This document shows, one piece after another, positions 6,947 through 11,670 of a stretch of DNA of 11,670 nt. The notes beneath the pieces were generated by a model that ran no database searches, was not told the DNA's origin, and saw only the letters and a list, made by a program, of their open reading frames with translations. Every line of letters starts with the position of its first letter. Within the stretch, counting starts at the first letter, position 1. The stretch lies in NCBI GenBank assembly GCA_013813605.1, contig JACCRL010000113.1:1-11670 (forward strand), in the 5' to 3' direction. The DNA comes from Gemmatimonadaceae bacterium (GTDB lineage: Bacteria; Gemmatimonadota; Gemmatimonadetes; Gemmatimonadales; Gemmatimonadaceae). A program made the translations under genes and the position numbers.

Positions 6947-8322
6947 TGGCAGTCAGGCTCGATTTCTCCAACATGCTTCTCGCTTCCGGCGGTATCGCGG
7001 CGGCGGAATGGGCCGCTGCCGGTGATGAATTCGCGCGCGCTCACGATGCGTTCACCGGCCTGCGATCTTCGGGCGCAGTCGGCTTTGCCGATCTGCCGAG
7101 GCAGAAGGCGCTTCTCGACCAGGTTGTCGCTTACTCGACCAGCGTCCGCGGCCAGTTCGACGACGTCGTGATCCTCGGCATCGGTGGGTCCGCGCTCGGG
7201 CCGATTGCTCTGCGCACGGCACTCCGGCCCAGCGCGTGGAACATGCTCGATGAAACGGCGCGCGGGGGATTTCCGCGGCTGCAGGTTCTCGACAACGTCG
7301 ATCCCGAAACGATCTCCGCGCTCCTTGGCAGGCTTCGCCTCGATCGCTCGCTTTTCATCATCACGTCAAAATCCGGCGGGACCGCCGAGACGATGGCGCA
7401 GTTCCTCATCGTTCACGAGCGTCTGACGAGCGCTGGTGTCGATGTCAGGATGCACATGGTGTTCGTGACCGATCCGTCACAGGGAGCCCTTCGTCCGCTC
7501 GCCAATCGCCTCCGGGTTCCGGCCCTCGACATACCCGCAAACATCGGCGGTCGCTTCAGCGTGCTCTCGCCCGTGGGCACACTCCCCGCGGCGCTTATCG
7601 GCATCGATGTGCGAGTCCTTCTTCAGGGTGCGGCAGAGATGGCGTCGCGGTGCTCATCGCCCCAGCTCGAAAAGAATCCAGCCGGGGTCTACGCCATGCT
7701 GCAGTGGCTCGCCGACACAAGGCTGCAGAAAAAGATCAACGTCTTCATGCCTTACTCCGATGCGCTGCGGGATTTCGCCGACTGGTTCGTCCAGCTCTGG
7801 GCGGAGAGTCTCGGCAAGCTCAAGCCATCTGGAGAATCCGTCGGGCCAACGCCCCTCGCAGCGCTTGGCGCCACCGACCAGCACAGCCAGGTCCAGCTGT
7901 TCATGGAAGGAACCGCCGATAAGACAGTCACCTTCGTAGGGGTGAAAAAACGCGCCCACGAGCTCGAGATCCCGCGCGCCTTCGCCGATGTGCGTGAGCT
8001 CGGATACCTCGGTGGTCACACGCTTGGCGAGCTCATCGACATCGAGCAGCGAGCAACGGCGGGCGCGCTGGCGAAGAGGGGCCGGCCGAACATGACGCTG
8101 ACACTCGACCGCGTTGATCCGGGTCACATCGGGCAGCTGATCATGATGCTCGAGATCGCCACCGCTTACGCCGGACAGCTCTACGGGGTGGACGCCTTCA
8201 ACCAGCCTGGTGTCGAGCTGGGAAAACAGTTCGCGTACGCGATGCTCGGGCGTCCCGGCGCCGAAGAGGCGCGCAAGGAGTGGGACTCACTCCCCGCCGC
8301 CGATCCCCGGCGTGTAGTCTGA
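6946..8322 (+). CDS. pgi: Glucose-6-phosphate isomerase
   Basis: Interconverts glucose-6-P and fructose-6-P in glycolysis, gluconeogenesis and the pentose phosphate pathway. The protein has 458 residues, in the shorter bacterial range. Two SIS-like sugar-phosphate-binding halves are evident: ILGIGGSALGP (about 76-86) and IITSKSGGTAETM in the first, and the PGI signatures NIGGRFSVLSPVG and LYGVDAFNQPGVELGKQ. Likely catalytic residues are Glu287 in WAESLGK, His313 in GATDQHSQVQ and Lys427 in GVELGKQ, matching Glu/His/Lys of the family. The ATG start shares its A with the stop of the phosphodiesterase gene. This isomerase resembles the Pgi half of bifunctional Tal-Pgi enzymes, but here it is a separate gene 2.2 kb downstream of tal. 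A 33-base gap with no visible terminator leads to fba. Confidence 0.96.
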   Translation: MAVRLDFSNMLLASGGIAAAEWAAAGDEFARAHDAFTGLRSSGAVGFADLPRQKALLDQVVAYSTSVRGQFDDVVILGIGGSALGPIALRTALRPSAWNMLDETARGGFPRLQVLDNVDPETISALLGRLRLDRSLFIITSKSGGTAETMAQFLIVHERLTSAGVDVRMHMVFVTDPSQGALRPLANRLRVPALDIPANIGGRFSVLSPVGTLPAALIGIDVRVLLQGAAEMASRCSSPQLEKNPAGVYAMLQWLADTRLQKKINVFMPYSDALRDFADWFVQLWAESLGKLKPSGESVGPTPLAALGATDQHSQVQLFMEGTADKTVTFVGVKKRAHELEIPRAFADVRELGYLGGHTLGELIDIEQRATAGALAKRGRPNMTLTLDRVDPGHIGQLIMMLEIATAYAGQLYGVDAFNQPGVELGKQFAYAMLGRPGAEEARKEWDSLPAADPRRVV

Positions 8323-8355
8323 GACCTTGAATCCGTTCCCCACAGCCCCAACATT

Positions 8356-9768
8356 GTGACTCAAATGGAAGATCATCCCTTCGGCGGCGCGCTAACTGTT
8401 CTTGACGGATCGGTCCGGGTAAACGACGAGGCGGCGATCGCGTCTCCGGCGATGGATACGCTCGTCTCCACAGCGGTGTTCGGGGAGGAGACCGCGCGTG
8501 ACGAAGCTCGCTGGCTCATCTGGGAGATCGGGCAGGCGCTTGGCGTCCGGCCCGCTTCGATCCACGATCTGTACCGTGCGCGGGGAAGGGGAAAGACGGG
8601 CGGCTTCACGGTGCCGGCAATCAACGTCCGCGGGATGGCTTACGACACGGCGCGCGCGATCTTCCGCACCGCCGTCCGCAATAACGCCGGCGCGTTTCTA
8701 CTCGAGATAGCACGTTCGGAGATTGCCTACACCGAGCAGCGTCCCGCCGAGTACGTCGCCGTGATGCTCGCCGCCGCACTGCGTGAAGGCTTCAGGGGAC
8801 CGGTGTTCATACAGGGCGATCACTTTCAGGTGAACTCCAAGAAGTTCGCTGTCGACCCCGTCGCCGAGGTAAACAACGTCAAGCAGCTGGCGCGGGAAGC
8901 AATCGCGGCGGGGTTTTACAACATCGACGTCGACACATCCACGCTGGTGGACCTCTCGAAGAAGACCCTCGACGAGCAGCAGCGCGTCAACTACGAACAG
9001 GCGGTGGACATCGCCCTGGCGATTCGCGGGCTCGAGCCGGAGGGCGTCACGATCTCGATCGGCGGAGAGATCGGCGAGGTCGGCACGGAGAACAGCACCG
9101 TCGAGGAGCTGCAGGCATACATGAACGGCTTCGACCGCACGATGGACAATCGCGCGCCGGGAACCGAAGGCCTTTCGAAAATCAGCGTGCAGTCCGGAAC
9201 ATCTCACGGTGGCGTCGTGCTTCCCGACGGCACCATCGCCGACGTCAGCATCGACTTCGACACTCTCTCCACTCTCTCGAAGGTAGCGCGCGAGCAGTAC
9301 GGACTTTCGGGCGCCGTGCAGCACGGCGCATCGACGCTTCCGGATAGCGCGTTCGACAACTTTCCGAAAACGGAAACCGCCGAGATCCATCTGGCGACGA
9401 ATTTCCAGACGATGCTGTACGACAACGCGCCGCGCGAGCTGCGCGACGAGATCTACAAGTGGCTGCGCGAGAACGCGAAGGACGAGCGCAAGGCATCCGA
9501 CACCGATGAGCAGTTTTTTTACAAGACGCGAAAGAAGGCGCTCGGTCCGTTCAAGCGGCGCTTCTGGGATCTTTCGCCGGCGGACAAGGAACGGCTCGCG
9601 AAGATGTACGATGAGAAGTTCACCTTTCTTTTTCGCCAGCTTGCGGTCGTGGACACTGCCGCGACGGTGAAGCGGTTCGTCACCGCACCCGTGCAGCACA
9701 AGCCGAGGCCCAACCCCGGCCTCGCTGCCGTCGAAACCGCGCCGGACGACGCCGACCTGAGTGACTGA
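8356..9768 (+). CDS. fba: Class II fructose-bisphosphate aldolase, long form
   Basis: Zinc-dependent aldolase, predicted to cleave or form fructose-1,6-bisphosphate from DHAP and glyceraldehyde-3-P. At 470 residues it is well over 100 longer than classic FbaA (about 340-360). The core begins near residue 80 (GFTVPAINVRG). Metal and active-site residues by pattern: Asp155-His156 in QGDHFQ, Glu238 in GGEIGEVG, His284 in GTSHGG and His323 in VQHGAST; a DVDTST block lies between. An N-terminal segment (ARWLIWEIGQALG, then SIHDLYRARGRG) and a C-terminal segment (TDEQFFYKTRKKALGPFKRRFW) are additions typical of this divergent subfamily. The start is uncertain: GTG 8356 or ATG 8365, neither with a clear Shine-Dalgarno. 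The stop overlaps the next gene by 8 bases. The substrate is assumed from family membership. Confidence 0.9.
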   Translation: MTQMEDHPFGGALTVLDGSVRVNDEAAIASPAMDTLVSTAVFGEETARDEARWLIWEIGQALGVRPASIHDLYRARGRGKTGGFTVPAINVRGMAYDTARAIFRTAVRNNAGAFLLEIARSEIAYTEQRPAEYVAVMLAAALREGFRGPVFIQGDHFQVNSKKFAVDPVAEVNNVKQLAREAIAAGFYNIDVDTSTLVDLSKKTLDEQQRVNYEQAVDIALAIRGLEPEGVTISIGGEIGEVGTENSTVEELQAYMNGFDRTMDNRAPGTEGLSKISVQSGTSHGGVVLPDGTIADVSIDFDTLSTLSKVAREQYGLSGAVQHGASTLPDSAFDNFPKTETAEIHLATNFQTMLYDNAPRELRDEIYKWLRENAKDERKASDTDEQFFYKTRKKALGPFKRRFWDLSPADKERLAKMYDEKFTFLFRQLAVVDTAATVKRFVTAPVQHKPRPNPGLAAVETAPDDADLSD

Positions 9769-10213
9769 GGCGCGGCCAACGGAGCGGGTACTCTCCCTCA
9801 TCACGGCAATCCTCCGCCGGTCGGCGCACGAGATCCGCAATTCGCTCAACGGTGTCGCCGTTAACGTCGAGGTTGTGAGAAGCCGGTCTTCGCGGCCCGG
9901 CGGATCGGGCGAAGTCTCCGCATTCGCTGAGCGCGCGGTCAGCGAGGTGGCGACGGCGAGCGCGTTGATGGATGGCACGCTCGCGCTCGCCCAGGAATTT
10001 CTTGGCGCAATGGCGGAAGGCAAGGTCCGGGCGGGGACGGACGCTGGCGGAGACGAGGGCACCTTCAGCATCACGGGCGCCGGCCCGCGCCTGGAGGGTA
10101 TCCGAGCGGCTATTGCCACGCTGGCGCCGCGAATCGGGGTCACCGTCGAGACGAACGGGCAGACGGTTATATTTAGAGTCTTGCCCGAAAGCAGCAGCCT
10201 TCCCAAAGCATGA
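9761..10213 (+). CDS. Stand-alone histidine-kinase-like (DHp/HisKA) protein lacking an ATPase domain
   Basis: A 150-residue protein with an H-box, SAHEIRNSLNGVAVNV, whose His23 is in the position of the phosphorylated His of HisKA domains (HE-x-R-N-x-L). Two helices fit a DHp hairpin: about 8-42, then 50-85 (VSAFAERAVSEVATASALMD) after a Gly/Ser/Pro turn. No N, G1 or F box of a HATPase domain is present. The C-terminal part (about 100-145, ending GVTVETNGQTVIFRVLP) has a short beta pattern like the last strands of a kinase ATPase domain, so this may be a degenerate kinase comparable in plan to Spo0B or ChpT-type phosphotransferases. The GTG start overlaps the fba stop (GTGACTGA), and its stop is one base from the start of an NtrC-type regulator, which strongly suggests a functional pair. 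No membrane or sensor segment. Confidence 0.72.
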   Translation: MTEARPTERVLSLITAILRRSAHEIRNSLNGVAVNVEVVRSRSSRPGGSGEVSAFAERAVSEVATASALMDGTLALAQEFLGAMAEGKVRAGTDAGGDEGTFSITGAGPRLEGIRAAIATLAPRIGVTVETNGQTVIFRVLPESSSLPKA

Positions 10214-10214
10214 G

Positions 10215-11670
10215 ATGAAGCAAGCAAAGATTCTGATCGCTGACGACGACCGCTCCATTACGGAGGGCCTCGGCGCAATCCTCCGCGACGAGGGCTATGA
10301 CGTATCAATCGCGGTCGATGGCCAGAAGGCGCTCGACCTGCTTGGATCCGACAGCTTCGGAGTGGTACTCGCCGACCTCAAGATGCCCAAGGTCGATGGC
10401 CTGGCGCTGCTCAAGGAGCTGCAGCGGAAGGCGATCCCGACCGAGTGCATCATCGTTACCGGACAGGCGACGGTTGATTCAGCCGTGCAGGCGATGCGCG
10501 AGGGCGCCTACGACTACGTCGAGAAGCCACTCACCGCCGACAAGCTGAACCGGCTCAAGGCACTCATTCCGAAGGCGCTGGAGAAATTCAGCGTCCAGCA
10601 GACAAACCGCGAGCTGTCGTCCAAGCTCGAAGGGTTGACGCACTACGGCGAGCTGACGGGCCGCTCGGACGAGATGCGCTCCGTCTATCAGATCATCGAG
10701 GCGGTCGCGCCATCGTCGGCCAGCGTGCTGATCCTCGGCGAGTCGGGCACGGGGAAGGAGCTCGTCGCGCGCGCGGTGCACGCAAAGAGTGACCGGGCGA
10801 AGGGACCGTTCTTCGCGCTGAATTGCGCAGCGCTGCCGAAGGACATCCTCGAGAACGAGCTGTTCGGGCACGAAAAGGGGGCGTTTACCGGCTCGACCAA
10901 CGAGAAGCCCGGCGCGTTCGAGATGGCGGATGGGGGCACGATCTTCCTCGACGAAGTTGCGGAAATGCCTACCGACATCCAGGTGAAGCTGCTGCGCGCG
11001 ATCGAGACGCGGAGCATTCGCCGGCTCGGCGGCAAGAAGGAAATTGACGTGGACATCCGCATCCTTGCGGCGACCAACCGGGATCTCCAGAAGGCGCTGT
11101 CCGAGAACGAGCTGCGCGAGGACCTCTACTACCGCCTCGCCGTGGTGGAGGTGTTCCTGCCGCCGCTCCGCGAGCGCATCGGCGACATAAAGCTTCTCGC
11201 CAATGAGTTCCTTGGACGTTTCGGGCAGCAGAACGGGAAGCCGATGACAGGCTTCGAGGAAGCGGCCTGGGAGTGGATTCTTTCCTACAATTGGCCCGGC
11301 AACGTCCGCGAGCTGAAGAACGCTGTCGAGCGGGCCGTGATCATGGGGAAGGGCGAAAGAATCACCGCCGCCGATATAATGCCGCGCCACATTCGCCGCG
11401 GCGCTGATGGGTCGGTGGCGATCAGCCTGCCTCCGGAAGCAACGCTTGCCGACACTCGCCGGCAGCTGGTGCTGCGGGCGCTCGCATCCACGAACGGCGA
11501 CTACGCGCGCGCGGCGACGATCATCGGAATGAGCGCCGGGGACGTGCGCGCAGAGATTGCATCGCTGATCGGTGGGAACGGCCATCCGGCGGGCTCGGTC
11601 AACGGCGCGCAGAAGGCAGCTTCTCAGGATCAGGCGCCAGCACCGCAGCCCAAATCGCCAAAGCCCGCGA
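10215..11670 (+). CDS. NtrC-family sigma54-dependent response regulator, 3' truncated
   Basis: Receiver plus AAA+ activator plus C-terminal HTH; it should activate sigma54 promoters when phosphorylated. The ATG at 10215 follows the previous stop by one base, and the frame is open to the window edge (485 codons seen). Receiver residues 1-120: acidic Asp10-12, phospho-acceptor Asp54 in LADLKMP, Thr82 and Lys104. A helical linker follows. AAA+ domain about 147-375: Walker A GESGTGKE (175-182), loop 1 GAFTGS (222-227), Walker B TIFLDE with Asp246-Glu247, ATNRDL, the arginine-finger region REDLYYRL, and WPGNVRELKN. The C-terminal Fis-like HTH (ALASTNGDYARAATIIGMS) has an atypical recognition helix and is followed by a Pro/Ala/Lys-rich tail still running at the edge. 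Loop 1 has Ser in place of the usual final Ala of GAFTGA. Targets are unknown; the partner is probably the preceding DHp-like protein. Confidence 0.94.
   Translation, partial: MKQAKILIADDDRSITEGLGAILRDEGYDVSIAVDGQKALDLLGSDSFGVVLADLKMPKVDGLALLKELQRKAIPTECIIVTGQATVDSAVQAMREGAYDYVEKPLTADKLNRLKALIPKALEKFSVQQTNRELSSKLEGLTHYGELTGRSDEMRSVYQIIEAVAPSSASVLILGESGTGKELVARAVHAKSDRAKGPFFALNCAALPKDILENELFGHEKGAFTGSTNEKPGAFEMADGGTIFLDEVAEMPTDIQVKLLRAIETRSIRRLGGKKEIDVDIRILAATNRDLQKALSENELREDLYYRLAVVEVFLPPLRERIGDIKLLANEFLGRFGQQNGKPMTGFEEAAWEWILSYNWPGNVRELKNAVERAVIMGKGERITAADIMPRHIRRGADGSVAISLPPEATLADTRRQLVLRALASTNGDYARAATIIGMSAGDVRAEIASLIGGNGHPAGSVNGAQKAASQDQAPAPQPKSPKPA

Noticed and set aside
8698..10227. 509-codon open frame on the minus strand
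   Set aside because: Antisense to fba and the DHp-like gene; Arg/Leu-rich composition and no motif. The sense-strand aldolase motifs decide the coding strand.
10479..11585. 368-codon open frame on the minus strand
   Set aside because: Antisense to the NtrC-type regulator, whose Walker and receiver motifs are unambiguous on the + strand.

Overview
The window is a high-GC bacterial chromosome segment, densely coded and mostly on the + strand. An adenosylcobalamin-dependent ribonucleotide reductase, a DUF2911 secreted protein, a long-form class II aldolase and many GTG starts with tightly overlapping genes suggest a soil or sediment lineage such as Gemmatimonadota. That assignment is inference from gene content and style; no rRNA or other marker gene is present. 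I see no tRNA, rRNA, CRISPR array, insertion sequence or phage gene.

Left part (1-2926). The 3' two-thirds of a class II ribonucleotide reductase gene (nrdJ) enters from the left edge and ends at a textbook intrinsic terminator (1848-1876). A 63-codon basic ORF of unknown function follows, then a signal-peptide-bearing DUF2911 protein. A nested perfect hairpin without a U-tract sits where DUF2911 converges with a minus-strand gene.

Middle (2922-3627). One minus-strand gene encodes a conserved-looking but functionally unknown protein of about 207 residues. It diverges from the main operon across an 82-base gap that should hold the promoters for both directions.

Right part (3628-11670, runs off the edge). 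This is one compact co-directional cluster: transaldolase (tal), pyruvate kinase (pyk), a PhnP-like metallo-beta-lactamase-fold phosphodiesterase, glucose-6-phosphate isomerase (pgi), a long-form class II fructose-bisphosphate aldolase (fba), a 150-residue protein with a histidine-kinase H-box but no recognisable ATPase domain, and an NtrC-type sigma54 response regulator (3' truncated). Most junctions overlap by 1-8 bases; the exceptions are a 33-base gap before fba and a single base before the regulator. The enzymes link the non-oxidative pentose phosphate pathway (transaldolase: fructose-6-P and erythrose-4-P) with glycolysis or gluconeogenesis at the fructose-6-P, fructose-1,6-bisphosphate and PEP/pyruvate nodes.

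The most interesting part is the 3' end of that cluster. A stand-alone DHp-like histidine protein is directly joined to an NtrC-family regulator that has GAFTGS in place of GAFTGA and an atypical Fis-like HTH followed by a Pro/Ala/Lys-rich tail. This could be an unusual phosphorelay tied to central carbon metabolism. Everything else is largely ordinary housekeeping.
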